A stretch of 53,961 nt of DNA from an uncultured Mycoplasmatales bacterium (GTDB taxonomy: Bacteria > Bacillota_I > Bacilli_A > UBA3375), in NCBI GenBank assembly GCA_937936465.1, contig CALDDH010000002.1, positions 1 to 53,961 of the forward strand. Reading direction: 5' to 3'. The position numbers and the translations under genes were made by a program. The notes under the pieces were generated by a model. That model was not told the DNA's origin and made no database searches. It worked only from the letters and a program-made list of their open reading frames with translations. Positions within the stretch are counted from its first letter, which is position 1, and every line of letters begins with the position of its first letter. Below, one piece after another: positions 1 to 9,651 of the stretch.

Positions 1-326
1 ACTTGATCAAACTTGTGATTAGCAGAAACTATTTCAAAGTTTTGCTTGATTGATAAATTTTTAAATAAAATAATATCATCTGGTATTAATATAATATTTT
101 TATTTAACTGATTAATATCATTTTTTTGACCATTTATAAAGACTTCACCTATTTGCGGTATTTCTAAATTTGCAATATTTCTCAGCATTGTTGATTTACC
201 AGCACCATTGTGTCCAAGCAGACCAATAACTTCTCCATCTGATACTTTGAAATTAATGTCTTTATATATATACTTTTTTTTACTTTTGGATGATAAGTTA
301 CTAACTTCAACTAAAATGTTATTCAT
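1..326 (-). CDS. ABC transporter ATP-binding protein (3' end outside window)
   Basis: Only about 108 N-terminal residues are present; the gene runs off the left edge. The start is the ATG at 326-324, preceded by GGGAGAG. The Walker A motif GHNGAGKST lies at about residues 38-46, so this is an ABC ATPase energising an unknown exporter or importer whose membrane partner should lie outside the window. It is the first gene of its transcript, with a strong promoter of its own just upstream. A second ABC pair (429-2802) lies immediately upstream in the same orientation, which resembles the two-ATPase layout of Ytr-type operons. Substrate unknown. Confidence 0.85.
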   Translation of the reverse strand, partial: MNNILVEVSNLSSKSKKKYIYKDINFKVSDGEVIGLLGHNGAGKSTMLRNIANLEIPQIGEVFINGQKNDINQLNKNIILIPDDIILFKNLSIKQNFEIVSANHKFDQ

Positions 327-344
327 TTCTCTCCCAACGATCTA

Positions 345-410
345 TGTACCACCCTAGCGGAACACTCAGATGATAACATAAAAAAAAGACCGTGTCAATT
401 AAGTGGTACA
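345..410 (-). promoter_or_regulatory. Promoter with bracketing operator-like repeats
   Basis: Read on the minus strand, TTGACA (398-393), a 17-bp spacer and TATCAT (375-370) form a near-consensus sigma-A promoter for the ABC gene at 1-326. TGTACCAC lies just upstream of the -35 (410-403). An imperfect palindrome with arms TGTTCCGC and GTGGTACA and a 4-bp spacer covers 364-345, at the expected start site. The sequence AGTGTWCCRCT therefore occurs twice in direct orientation (412-402 and 366-356), plus one inverted copy. This is the geometry of a repressor site; the regulator is not visible in the window. Confidence 0.7.
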
Positions 411-428
411 CTAGTGCTTTTTATTATT

Positions 429-1058
429 TTATTTGTTAGTGATTTTGATAATTTTCTTATTATCTATTTTATAAACATTATCTTGCAATATAGCTTTATT
501 ATGAGTGATTATTATAACTGTCTTATTATATCTTTCAACAATCTTTTGCAGTATATTAATAATCTTAATTGTATTTTCTTGATCTAAATTACCAGTCGGC
601 TCATCACATAAAATAATCTTTGTATCAAGCATTAACGACCTAGCGATTGCTACACGTTGCTGCTCCCCTCCACTTAATTGATAAATCTTTTTATTAACTA
701 AATTGATAATACCTAAATCATTTAACAATTGATTATCTAGTTCTTTATTTGTAATTTCTAAATTCTTTTTAACAGTCCAATCTTCATTTAAATTATAGTT
801 TTGAAATATAATAGTCATCGTATCTTGTAAATATTTATTATTTTTAAAGACATTTAAATTAGCTTTTTGATTAATGAATATCTTCCCATCATAATTCTGA
901 TCCATTCCCGCTAATAAGAAGAAAAATGTTGTCTTTCCACTTCCACTGTCACCAATTAAAAAATTTAGAGTTCCCGCTTTAATTTCAAAATTAACATCAT
1001 CTAATATTATTTGCTTATCTATCACCTTTGTTAATCCTTTTACTTCAATTATATTCAT
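429..1058 (-). CDS. MacB/LolD-type ABC transporter ATPase
   Basis: This 209-residue ABC ATPase belongs to the small LolD/FtsE/MacB-type branch that partners FtsX-like permeases. Walker A GDSGSGKTT is at residues 36-44, the signature LSGGEQQRVAIARS near 130, and Walker B with DEPTGNLD near 152-159. A good Shine-Dalgarno AAAGGAG precedes the ATG. It starts one base after the TGA of the permease gene at 1060-2802, so the two are translationally coupled and surely form one transporter. Such systems usually move peptides or lipids, or act mechanically across the membrane; the substrate here cannot be told. Confidence 0.85.
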   Translation of the reverse strand: MNIIEVKGLTKVIDKQIILDDVNFEIKAGTLNFLIGDSGSGKTTFFFLLAGMDQNYDGKIFINQKANLNVFKNNKYLQDTMTIIFQNYNLNEDWTVKKNLEITNKELDNQLLNDLGIINLVNKKIYQLSGGEQQRVAIARSLMLDTKIILCDEPTGNLDQENTIKIINILQKIVERYNKTVIIITHNKAILQDNVYKIDNKKIIKITNK

Positions 1059-1059
1059 C

Positions 1060-2802
1060 TCACTCCTTTAAGAACATTTTAAATTCTTTTTTCAACTTCA
1101 TATTTATATATAATTTCAATATAATACTTTCTAATATAACTATTAATAAAAAGATAATTAAATATTTAAAATCAAGAAATATTCCGATTCCAATAAAGAT
1201 ACTAAGACCAATTAAATTATATGTTTGATATTTGATAATCGCATAATTTACTTGTCTGTCAATATTATTACCAACTATTAAATTACAATATAATTGCTTT
1301 TTAATTAATCTAAAATATAAATTAAAAAAGATATAAACTATTAAACTATAAAGCATAAGGATAATTATGAAGTTTACTAGTTCATAGAGTAATGGATATA
1401 GTAAATTTATTTTAAAGTCTTGATTCAAATCATCAATTGACATAACTATTACCGGTAACTGGTCTTCTTGATAATTATTTGGAATTTGGCTGTTAGGCAC
1501 CCAAAAATCACTTGTAAACTTTTCAGAGACAACTATCATTGGGTTATCTACCCATAAGCCTGCTTTATATGATTTCTGGATATTTGGTAATTGATAGTCA
1601 TCATTGTAATAACAAATGTTTTCTTGTTCAATAGTGCTTATTTGATTACTTAATTGATATGGTATTGTTTGATTACCTTGTAAATACACCTGGCATTTGG
1701 GATTATATTCATATTTAAAGTATTTGTTTAAATAAGCCTGATTTGCATATAAGATATTATCATCTTCATAGTAGGTATTATATAGTATATGATCCTTATT
1801 TTGAGCAATGAAATCTACTAACTTATCACCATACTTTGTTACAGTTGGTGATGAAATATATGAATATTCATTTAAGTTTTGATTTAAATATCTAATTTGC
1901 ATATACTGATCATATATATAGTTAGTTGTATTAATTGTTAAGAAAAGTATCAAGACAGTTAATATGAGTAATAAAACCTTAAATATTTCACTAAACAAAC
2001 CAATTTTCATTTGTTTTTTATTAACTATTTCACGAATATTTGATTTAATCAGTTTGTTATTATAATAGATCCCGCACAATAGTTTAATCATTAAACCAAC
2101 TATTAGTGCAATTATAATTTGTAAAATGAACAAGTAATTATAAATATTTAAATCATTTATAAATGGTTGTAATAAAATAAACATAAATATTAAACTAATA
2201 ATTAAGTAAGAAAGAAGATCATTTTTCAAATCTTGTAAATATAAATTGTTTGGACTATATAAGTAAGCAGTTAAATATTTCTTTGAATTAGTAATATAGT
2301 TATATCTACTTAAAATTATTTGAATTAAACTGACAATAATTAAAATATAAATAATAACTTTAAATACCTCTGTAAAATAATTATTAATACTTATATTTTG
2401 ATTATAAATAATATTATATTCTTCTTCTAATTGTTGATCATATTGATTAACATATACTGTATCAATATTATTATAATTTAATGGATATTCACTCATTGGT
2501 AAAAAACTATAATTATAATATCCAACTCCCAAGGTTTGATTGTTTTCAATATATTGATTTAAGATATCATCACCTTGATAATAAACATTAACATTTTGGT
2601 TATCAAGAGTATATTTGATTCCATAATCGATTTCAAAAGATTCTAAATATTCAATAACTTCTTCTTGGTTATCTTCTGTAAAGTTAATTTTATAATTAGT
2701 ATTAATTTCCAAGCCAAAGTTAATATAAAAAAAGGGGAAGATAAAAATATTCATTAAAATAATAAATATAACTATTAACCCATTAACAATACTTACTTTC
2801 AT
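1060..2802 (-). CDS. FtsX-like ABC permease, bacteriocin-associated type
   Basis: This 580-residue membrane protein has one N-terminal transmembrane segment (about 8-28), a short external region, and a hydrophobic block near 150-265. A further segment near 275-295 is followed by a large external domain (about 300-460), and there are two or three more C-terminal segments. This is the topology of MacB/YtrF-type permeases and of the putative bacteriocin-export or immunity permeases. It pairs with the downstream ATPase. Its ribosome-binding region reads TTGAGGGAG, and seven bases of it are perfectly complementary to the candidate small RNA at 40037-40096. The family-level assignment is reasonable; the substrate is unknown. 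Confidence 0.65.
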   Translation of the reverse strand: MKVSIVNGLIVIFIILMNIFIFPFFYINFGLEINTNYKINFTEDNQEEVIEYLESFEIDYGIKYTLDNQNVNVYYQGDDILNQYIENNQTLGVGYYNYSFLPMSEYPLNYNNIDTVYVNQYDQQLEEEYNIIYNQNISINNYFTEVFKVIIYILIIVSLIQIILSRYNYITNSKKYLTAYLYSPNNLYLQDLKNDLLSYLIISLIFMFILLQPFINDLNIYNYLFILQIIIALIVGLMIKLLCGIYYNNKLIKSNIREIVNKKQMKIGLFSEIFKVLLLILTVLILFLTINTTNYIYDQYMQIRYLNQNLNEYSYISSPTVTKYGDKLVDFIAQNKDHILYNTYYEDDNILYANQAYLNKYFKYEYNPKCQVYLQGNQTIPYQLSNQISTIEQENICYYNDDYQLPNIQKSYKAGLWVDNPMIVVSEKFTSDFWVPNSQIPNNYQEDQLPVIVMSIDDLNQDFKINLLYPLLYELVNFIIILMLYSLIVYIFFNLYFRLIKKQLYCNLIVGNNIDRQVNYAIIKYQTYNLIGLSIFIGIGIFLDFKYLIIFLLIVILESIILKLYINMKLKKEFKMFLKE

Positions 2803-2835
2803 TATTCTCCCTCAAATAAAAATAGTTATTTAATA

Positions 2836-4422
2836 TTAATTATCTAATAATTTTTGGGCATGCAACCTAGCTTCATCAGTTATTTTATCCGATGATATAA
2901 TACTTGCTAATTCATCTACTTTTTGCTGATCATTTAAAACTTTAATTTTCGTATTTGTTAGATTATTATCTTCTTCTTTATAAACTTTTAAATGTTGATT
3001 AGATATAGCTGCTATTTGTGACAAGTGTGTAATAACTAATAAAGTATTACTAGTAGCCATTTCTTTCATTTTTTTAGCTATTTTATAAGCAACTTCACCA
3101 CTAACACCAGTATCTATTTCATCAAGTATTAAAAAGTTATTATTTGTATTGGATGTTGCTATTTTAAGTGCTAACATAAAGCGGGCTAACTCTCCACCTG
3201 ATGCACTTTGGTCAAGAGCAAGCATATCTGATCCTTTATTTAAAGAAACTAAGAAATTAATTTGATCAACACCGCTTGAACCATATGGATCTTTTTCAAT
3301 TACTATTTTAAATTTAGCTTCCTGCATTTTTAAGTCAACTATTTCTAAGTTAACACGCTTTTCTATATCTTCAGCTATTTCAAGTCTTTTATTTGTTAAT
3401 TTATTTGCAACTACTTCTAATTGCTTTTGACAATCGATTAATTTATTTTCTAATCCCTTTAAATCAATTGTTAAACTTTCTAGTTCACCTTGATCAGCCA
3501 TTAATTGTCTTTTCTTTTCAATTACAAGCGTTGAATCTAAACCATATTTTCGAGTAATATATTTATAAGTTGATAAATCATCAACTATTTGGTCATACTT
3601 ATATTGTTCAAAGTTTTCTACTTTTGAATTAATGTAGTAATCAAAATCATCTAAAAGCGTTACTAAATTATCAACCATCTGATCATTTTCTATTTGGTCG
3701 TAATGCTTAACTAATTTTTGATTTAAAGATTGATTTAAATTAGTTATATCTTTAAAATCTTGATAGTTATCACGAATTTTTTCCATTTTATTTTTCTGAT
3801 TGATTAAGTCTTCATAATCAATTGTTTCATCAAATTTTTCTAAATCTTTTAATTGTTTATTAATAACTTCTAAATGATATTCACCATCAATTGATTTTTT
3901 ATTTATATGTTCTATCTTTTTATTTATCGCCTGAAACCTTGAATATTCTTGCTTGTACTCATCAATTAACTGTTTATCAACTTGCTCGTCAATTATTGAT
4001 AAATAATCATTATTACTTTTTAATTCATAACTATCATCTTGTGAATAGATTGAAATGTTTGGTTCCATTAATAGTTTTAATTCAGATAGTGATATTAACT
4101 GTCCTTCAATTCTTATTTTTGAAACACCTGCTTGATTAAGTGTTCTAACTACTTCAATTTCTTTGCTACTTTCTATTCCAAGATTTAGTAATTCTCTTTT
4201 CATTATCTCATTAATATTACAAGTTATTTTAACAGTCAATAATTCTTGATCTTTAAAAATCAAAGAACTTTTAGCTCTTTGGCCAGTAATAAATTTAATT
4301 GCCTGAACAATCATTGACTTACCACTTCCTGTTTCACCAGTTAAGATATTAATTTTTTGATCAAAATTAATTGTCTGATTTTTAATTAAAATAAAATTAT
4401 TGATCTCTAATCTTTTAATCAT
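2836..4422 (-). CDS. recN: DNA repair protein RecN
   Basis: RecN is an SMC-like ATPase acting in double-strand break repair. Walker A GETGSGKS is at residues 29-36 and the ABC-type signature ASGGELARFMLALK is near 405. Walker B with ILDEIDTGVSG is near 427, and a central coiled coil spans about 160-350. At 528 residues it is slightly shorter than typical RecN (550-570). Its ATG overlaps the TGA of tlyA (ATGA at 4422-4419), giving coupled translation. The tlyA-recN neighbourhood is conserved in Bacilli, where it also sits next to dxs. Confidence 0.95.
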   Translation of the reverse strand: MIKRLEINNFILIKNQTINFDQKINILTGETGSGKSMIVQAIKFITGQRAKSSLIFKDQELLTVKITCNINEIMKRELLNLGIESSKEIEVVRTLNQAGVSKIRIEGQLISLSELKLLMEPNISIYSQDDSYELKSNNDYLSIIDEQVDKQLIDEYKQEYSRFQAINKKIEHINKKSIDGEYHLEVINKQLKDLEKFDETIDYEDLINQKNKMEKIRDNYQDFKDITNLNQSLNQKLVKHYDQIENDQMVDNLVTLLDDFDYYINSKVENFEQYKYDQIVDDLSTYKYITRKYGLDSTLVIEKKRQLMADQGELESLTIDLKGLENKLIDCQKQLEVVANKLTNKRLEIAEDIEKRVNLEIVDLKMQEAKFKIVIEKDPYGSSGVDQINFLVSLNKGSDMLALDQSASGGELARFMLALKIATSNTNNNFLILDEIDTGVSGEVAYKIAKKMKEMATSNTLLVITHLSQIAAISNQHLKVYKEEDNNLTNTKIKVLNDQQKVDELASIISSDKITDEARLHAQKLLDN

Positions 4423-5219
4423 AATCCCCCAATCGCACTCTCAATTACTTTGTCTATATCATCTTTAGTTATATTTGCGTCTATTTTACTACATTGAGTT
4501 AAAAATTCAATGTTTCCTTTAGTTCCTTTAATTGGACTAGTAGTTATCTTGTTAATGAAAATATTATGTTGATTAAATTTTTCAATTATTTGATTTATAA
4601 TAATTTTATATACTTTATAATCAATTATTACACCTTTTGAATTTCTTTTTACTGATCTCTCTGCTTCAAATTGTGGTTTAATTAAACAAATAAATTGTCC
4701 ATCTTCTTTTAAATAAAACGCTACTCTTTCAATTAGTAACTTAACTGATATAAATGAAACATCCATTGTAATTAAATCAAATTTATAATCAAAAAAATTA
4801 TTATCAATTTTACGAAAGTTTGTTTTCTCATGAACATCAACTTGTTTATTGATTCTTAGTTCATAAACTAATTGATTTGTTCCAACATCCAGTGCAACAA
4901 CATGGTTTATTCCCTTTTGCAATGCACAGTCTGTAAATCCACCTGTTGATGAACCAACATCAAGCATATTTTTACCACCCAAATCTATTTCCCATTGATT
5001 AATTGCTTTTTCTAGTTTTAATCCAGCGCGTGATACATATGGACTTTCTTTACCTTTAATAATTATATTTTCTAGTTGTTCTTCTGTATATTTCTCAGAT
5101 ACTTTATTTACTTGTATGTTAGCAATATACACAAGACCAGCCATAATAGTTCTTTGGGCTTTTTCACGACTAGTAATTTTACCACTATCAACTAAATATT
5201 TATCAATTCTTATTTTCAT
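4419..5219 (-). CDS. tlyA: TlyA-family rRNA 2'-O-methyltransferase
   Basis: The N-terminal S4 RNA-binding domain (about 1-60) is followed by an RrmJ-like SAM methyltransferase fold. The SAM-binding motif LDVGSSTGGFTDC lies near residues 83-95. The elements of a K-D-K-E-type active site are visible: SRAGLKLEKAI, DVSFIS and IKPQFE. TlyA enzymes methylate the 2'-O of a ribose in 16S and/or 23S rRNA. The 266-residue length is normal. The start overlaps the dxs stop by one base and the stop overlaps the recN start. Confidence 0.9.
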   Translation of the reverse strand: MKIRIDKYLVDSGKITSREKAQRTIMAGLVYIANIQVNKVSEKYTEEQLENIIIKGKESPYVSRAGLKLEKAINQWEIDLGGKNMLDVGSSTGGFTDCALQKGINHVVALDVGTNQLVYELRINKQVDVHEKTNFRKIDNNFFDYKFDLITMDVSFISVKLLIERVAFYLKEDGQFICLIKPQFEAERSVKRNSKGVIIDYKVYKIIINQIIEKFNQHNIFINKITTSPIKGTKGNIEFLTQCSKIDANITKDDIDKVIESAIGGL

Positions 5220-7078
5220 TAAAGACTCTTTTCAATAATCGATAATATTTTATTTTTCAATGACAGATTATCTAAATTATGCTTTTGATATACTTCTTCA
5301 ATTGATCCTTGTTCAATAAATTGAGTGCCTAAATTTTGATAATGAATTACCTTGCCAATTCTCTGACTATTATAATATTCATTAATTAAACTTATTAATC
5401 CACCTTGATGGGTATGTTCTTCGACTACTAATATATCTTGATCTTTAATTTCCATTAAACATTTTGTATCAAGTGGTTTAATAAAAAGTGCATTAATTAA
5501 ATTAATATTTGAATCATTAATATCTTTTACTACTTCTATTAATTTATTATACATTTCTCCATAAGCAATAATTGACAGTTTTGCTTTTGGTTTACTTATA
5601 TAACGCCAAGTTCCTAATTTAATTTCAGTTGAAGGTATTTGTAATTGCTCGCTTGTAAATGAACCACCCCTTGGGTAACGAATTACTACAGGTCCTTGAT
5701 GCTCAAATGCAAAATTAAACAATCCTTTAATATTGCTTACTTCATTTCCTTGGACAATTACAACGTTTGGCATATGTGAAAGAAATGATATATCATATAT
5801 ACCTTGATGTGTTTCTCCATCTTCTCCAACTAAACCCGCACGGTCAACACCAATTACTACATTCGCATTTTGACGAACAACATCATGAAACATCTGATCA
5901 TATCCTCTTTGGAAAAAAGTAGAATAAATTGATAAAAATGGTTTTTGCTTAGCTAATGCAAGACTTGCAGTTAGTGTAACTGCATGTTCTTCTGCTATCC
6001 CAACATCTGTAAATCTATTAGGAAAATTTCGTTCTAAATATTCTAGTTTACTTCCTTCAATCATTGCTGGGGTTATTGCATAGACCCTATGATCTGTTTG
6101 CATTTTATCAATCAATAATTGAGCAATCAAACTAGAATAAGTATGATTGTTAGATTTTTTTTTCACTTCACCAGTTTGGATATTAAATGGGCTAATAGAA
6201 TGTGACTGACTTGCTTCAGAATATTTATATCCTTTACCTTTTACTGTTTTAACATGTAAAATGATTGGCTTTGTATTTTCTTTAGCCTTTTCAAATGCAT
6301 TATTTAAATCAACTATATTATGTCCATCAATTAATCCAATATAATCAAAGCCCATTAAATTAAAGAAGTTCTCATATTCATTTTCAATAACTGTTTTTAC
6401 TTTCCACTTTCCTGCAGAAATAACTTCAGTTAGACTGTGTCCAACTGGTTTTGTATTTAATTTATTTTTTATTTTATTTTTAGTTGTTTGATATTGGTTT
6501 TTACCCGATAGACTTTTCAATATACTATCAATAAAACCGATGTTTTTAGAAATTGACATTCCATTATCATTGATGACAATAATAATTGGTATTTGAAGGT
6601 CAGAAACATGATTTAAAGCCTCTAAAGCCATTCCATTAGTAAGAGCTCCATCACCAATTATTGCAATTGAATGATTTTCTTGATTTAACTGTTGATTTAC
6701 AATCGCAAAACCAGTAGCAGCTGAGATGCTTGTTGATGAATGACCAGCTTCCCAAATATCATGTTCAGATTCAGATCTTTTCAAGAAACCTGATAAACCA
6801 TTGATTTGTCTTAAGTTCTTAAATTGATCTTGACGATTTGTCAATATTTTATGTACATAACCTTGATGTCCAACATCAAAAAACAACTTATCAACTGGTG
6901 AGTTAAAACTATAATGAAGTGCAATCGTTAACTCAACAACCCCTAAGTTTGGACCTAAATGACCACCTGTTTTTGATAAATTATCGATTAGAAAATTACG
7001 AATTTCTTCTGGTAAGTTTTCTAATTCATAAGTTGATAATTTTTGTAAATCAGCTGGCCCTTTTATTTTATCAAGCAT
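5219..7078 (-). CDS. dxs: 1-deoxy-D-xylulose-5-phosphate synthase
   Basis: This is a thiamine-diphosphate enzyme that condenses pyruvate and glyceraldehyde 3-phosphate, the first step of the MEP isoprenoid pathway. Visible hallmarks are GHSSTSISAATG, the ThDP/Mg motif GDGALTNGMALEALNH, the catalytic acid in VGIAEEHAV, and DRAGLVGEDGETHQG. The length of 619 residues is normal. It shows that isoprenoids here come from the MEP route and not from mevalonate. It sits upstream of tlyA-recN as in Bacillus. Confidence 0.97.
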   Translation of the reverse strand: MLDKIKGPADLQKLSTYELENLPEEIRNFLIDNLSKTGGHLGPNLGVVELTIALHYSFNSPVDKLFFDVGHQGYVHKILTNRQDQFKNLRQINGLSGFLKRSESEHDIWEAGHSSTSISAATGFAIVNQQLNQENHSIAIIGDGALTNGMALEALNHVSDLQIPIIIVINDNGMSISKNIGFIDSILKSLSGKNQYQTTKNKIKNKLNTKPVGHSLTEVISAGKWKVKTVIENEYENFFNLMGFDYIGLIDGHNIVDLNNAFEKAKENTKPIILHVKTVKGKGYKYSEASQSHSISPFNIQTGEVKKKSNNHTYSSLIAQLLIDKMQTDHRVYAITPAMIEGSKLEYLERNFPNRFTDVGIAEEHAVTLTASLALAKQKPFLSIYSTFFQRGYDQMFHDVVRQNANVVIGVDRAGLVGEDGETHQGIYDISFLSHMPNVVIVQGNEVSNIKGLFNFAFEHQGPVVIRYPRGGSFTSEQLQIPSTEIKLGTWRYISKPKAKLSIIAYGEMYNKLIEVVKDINDSNINLINALFIKPLDTKCLMEIKDQDILVVEEHTHQGGLISLINEYYNSQRIGKVIHYQNLGTQFIEQGSIEEVYQKHNLDNLSLKNKILSIIEKSL

Positions 7079-7086
7079 AATTTCTC

Positions 7087-7977
7087 CTAATCAAAATCAT
7101 ATCCTACTTCTTTAAGTAAGTCTATCTTTCTTCCCCAATTCTTAAGTACCTTAACATGATTTTCTAAATATATTCTTTTATCATATCTTTTTGCCAATTC
7201 AAGCCTTGCATCTTTTCCAATTTTTTGAAGCATTTTACCTTGATTACCAATAACAATTCCCTTTTGAGAATTTCTTTCAACATATATTGTTGCAGCAATA
7301 TTGATGATTTCATCATCTTCTTCTAATTGATCAATCTTAACTCCAATTGAATGTGGAACTTCATCCATCGTATATTTAAGTACTTTCTCACGAATTATTT
7401 CTGAAATAATAAATGCTTCAGAAAAATCAGAAACTTGATCGTCTTCATAATACTGAACACCTTCTACTAAATGAGGAGTTAATAAATCAATTACTGATTT
7501 AACATTAAACTCTTCTTTAACACTTATCGCTAATGTATGATTAAAGATATTATATTCACTTAATTGATCAACTATCTTTTGAGTTTTTTCTTGTCCTATT
7601 AAATCAATTTTATTAACAATTGCAATTTTAGGCAACTTTATATGACTCAATCTTTCAATTATTTCTTTTTCTTTTTTTCTAATTCCTATTTCTCCATCAA
7701 GCACATAAACTACTGCTTCGATATCATTTAATGCTCCATCAATTTGTGCATTCATATAATTTTGTAATTTATTTTGAGGTTTATGAAATCCTGGAGTATC
7801 AACAAAAACAATTTGTGTTTGTGCAACTTTATCTGTGTAAATTCCACGAATCATATCTCTTGTAGTTTGGACCTTATCAGAAACAATTGCAATCTTTTGA
7901 TCTAAAAGAGCATTAATTATTGAACTCTTACCTGCATTTGGACTACCAACTATTGCAACAAATCCTGACTTATACAT
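7087..7977 (-). CDS. era: GTPase Era
   Basis: Era is a ribosome-assembly GTPase that binds the 3' end of 16S rRNA. G1 GSPNAGKSS is at about residues 11-19, G3 DTPGFH near 60 and G4 NKID near 121. A C-terminal KH domain contains VIGNQGKMLQKIGKDAR. The length of 296 residues is typical. The gene overlaps the end of cdd by 8 bases, and the era-cdd pairing is common in Firmicutes. Confidence 0.97.
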   Translation of the reverse strand: MYKSGFVAIVGSPNAGKSSIINALLDQKIAIVSDKVQTTRDMIRGIYTDKVAQTQIVFVDTPGFHKPQNKLQNYMNAQIDGALNDIEAVVYVLDGEIGIRKKEKEIIERLSHIKLPKIAIVNKIDLIGQEKTQKIVDQLSEYNIFNHTLAISVKEEFNVKSVIDLLTPHLVEGVQYYEDDQVSDFSEAFIISEIIREKVLKYTMDEVPHSIGVKIDQLEEDDEIINIAATIYVERNSQKGIVIGNQGKMLQKIGKDARLELAKRYDKRIYLENHVKVLKNWGRKIDLLKEVGYDFD

Positions 7978-8386
7978 TTTCTAAGTCCTCCTTTTGAAAG
8001 GGGTTTGGTAATAATGTTTCCATATTGGTTTCTAGAAAATCAGAATTTTGATTAACTAAAAACATTGGAATATTGCGATTAACAAATTCACCAATAAATT
8101 GTCGACATATTCCACACGGACTTATGAAATCATCTGTTTTTGAACTTATAGCTATTGCTTTTATTTCATCAGTATTATAACCTTGAGAAATTAATGAAAC
8201 CATTGCACTTCTTTCAGCGCATATTGTTGCTCCAATTGATGCATTCTCTACATTTGTTCCAGTAATTATTTCTCCATTTTCAAGCATAATTGCACATCCA
8301 ACTTTAAACTTAGAGTATGGACTATAACTATTGTTAATTACTTCTTGGACTGCTTGAATTATTTCTATATTCATATCTTTATTCAT
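7970..8386 (-). CDS. cdd: Cytidine deaminase
   Basis: Cytidine deaminase converts cytidine and deoxycytidine to (deoxy)uridine in pyrimidine salvage. The zinc site is complete: CAE in the segment NASIGATICAERSA, and PCGIC in SPCGICRQF. At 138 residues it is the usual homotetrameric bacterial type. It overlaps the tyrS stop upstream and the era start downstream, so it is part of a tightly packed operon. Confidence 0.96.
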   Translation of the reverse strand: MNKDMNIEIIQAVQEVINNSYSPYSKFKVGCAIMLENGEIITGTNVENASIGATICAERSAMVSLISQGYNTDEIKAIAISSKTDDFISPCGICRQFIGEFVNRNIPMFLVNQNSDFLETNMETLLPNPFQKEDLENV

Positions 8387-9642
8387 ATCATCTCCATAAA
8401 TGCATATTTTTTTTTGCCTCTTTTAATCATTAAATATTTACCACCAATTGCAATGTCATTTGTTAATACAAAATGCTCATCATTTTGTTTAATTCCATTA
8501 ACTAAAATAGATCCTGCTTTTAAAAATTCTCTTGCTTCTCTTTTTGAGCTAGCTAATTTAGAATTAATTAATGCATCAATTAGTGTAATATTTTTTTCAA
8601 TTGTAAACTTTTTAATACCTTTGAAATTAGTTTCAATTTCATTAATTGATAACTCATTTAATTTACCTGTAAATAAAATCTCTGAAACCTTTGAAATTGA
8701 CTCTAATATTTGATCTCCATGAACAAATTTTGTAACTTCTTGTGCTAGTTTTTTCTGAGCGTTTCTAGCTTTTGGATTTATTAATAAATCATTTTCTAAT
8801 TCAGTAATTTCACTTATTTCTATAAATGTAAAAACCTTTAAATAATTAATTACATCTAAATCACTTGTGTTATAAAAAAACTGATAAAATTCATATGGTG
8901 ATGTTTTTTCTGGATTTAGCCAAATTGCTCCACCTTCTGTTTTTCCAAATTTTGTACCATCAGATTTTTTAATTAATGGAACAGTTATTCCATAAACTTT
9001 ATCTTTTATTTTCTCATCAATTTGATAATCACGTGTTTTACGAATTAAATCGATTCCTCCAACAATATTACCCCATTGATCTGATCCACCAATTTGCAGT
9101 TGACAATTATATTTTTCATATAAATGTTTAAAATCTAATGCTTGCAATATTGGATATGAAAACTCAGTAAATGATATACCTGTTTCCATTCTAGATGCCA
9201 CACTGTCTTTTGCGATCATATTATTAATTGTAAAGTTCTTACCGTAATCACGAAGAAAATCAATGATATTAATATTTTCTGTCCAGCTCATATTATTAAC
9301 AATATGCGCTTTATCTAAATCAAAAAATTTAGAAATTTGCTCAGTTAAACTTTTTGAATACTTAACAACAGTATCATAAGAATTAAGTTGACGTTCATTG
9401 GCTTTAAATGATGGATCACCAATGCACCCTGTTGCACCACCGATTACTGCAATCGGAGTATGTCCCATCTTTTCAAAGTGCTTTAGTAAGATAATTGGTA
9501 GTAAGTGCCCAATGTGTAAGGACTCAGCTGTTGGATCAAATCCACAATAAACTGTTATTGGATTATTCAATCGATCTTTAATAGTTTCATCAGTTATTTG
9601 TTTGATTAGGCCTCTATTTTCAAGTGTATTATATACATTCAT
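8383..9642 (-). CDS. tyrS: Tyrosyl-tRNA synthetase
   Basis: This class I aminoacyl-tRNA synthetase charges tRNA-Tyr. The HIGH-type motif is in SLHIGHLLP (about residues 41-49). The second signature is KFGKTEGG (about 229-236), the normal TyrRS form of KMSKS. A C-terminal S4-like domain contains SKREAREFLKAGSILVNG. Length is 419 residues. No T-box leader is present in the 9 bases separating it from the upstream regulator gene, so tRNA-responsive control, common for Bacilli tyrS, is absent here. Confidence 0.97.
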   Translation of the reverse strand: MNVYNTLENRGLIKQITDETIKDRLNNPITVYCGFDPTAESLHIGHLLPIILLKHFEKMGHTPIAVIGGATGCIGDPSFKANERQLNSYDTVVKYSKSLTEQISKFFDLDKAHIVNNMSWTENINIIDFLRDYGKNFTINNMIAKDSVASRMETGISFTEFSYPILQALDFKHLYEKYNCQLQIGGSDQWGNIVGGIDLIRKTRDYQIDEKIKDKVYGITVPLIKKSDGTKFGKTEGGAIWLNPEKTSPYEFYQFFYNTSDLDVINYLKVFTFIEISEITELENDLLINPKARNAQKKLAQEVTKFVHGDQILESISKVSEILFTGKLNELSINEIETNFKGIKKFTIEKNITLIDALINSKLASSKREAREFLKAGSILVNGIKQNDEHFVLTNDIAIGGKYLMIKRGKKKYAFMEMI

Positions 9643-9651
9643 TTTTCTCCT

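Noticed and set aside
327-428. AGGGTGGTAC on the minus strand looks like a T-box core.
   Set aside because: There is no room for stem I, no specifier loop and no terminator/antiterminator pair. The downstream gene is an ABC ATPase; the sequence is better explained as part of the inverted repeats around the promoter.
8383-9642. KFGKT in place of KMSKS in TyrRS as a possible defect.
   Set aside because: KFGKT/S is the normal bacterial TyrRS form of the motif.
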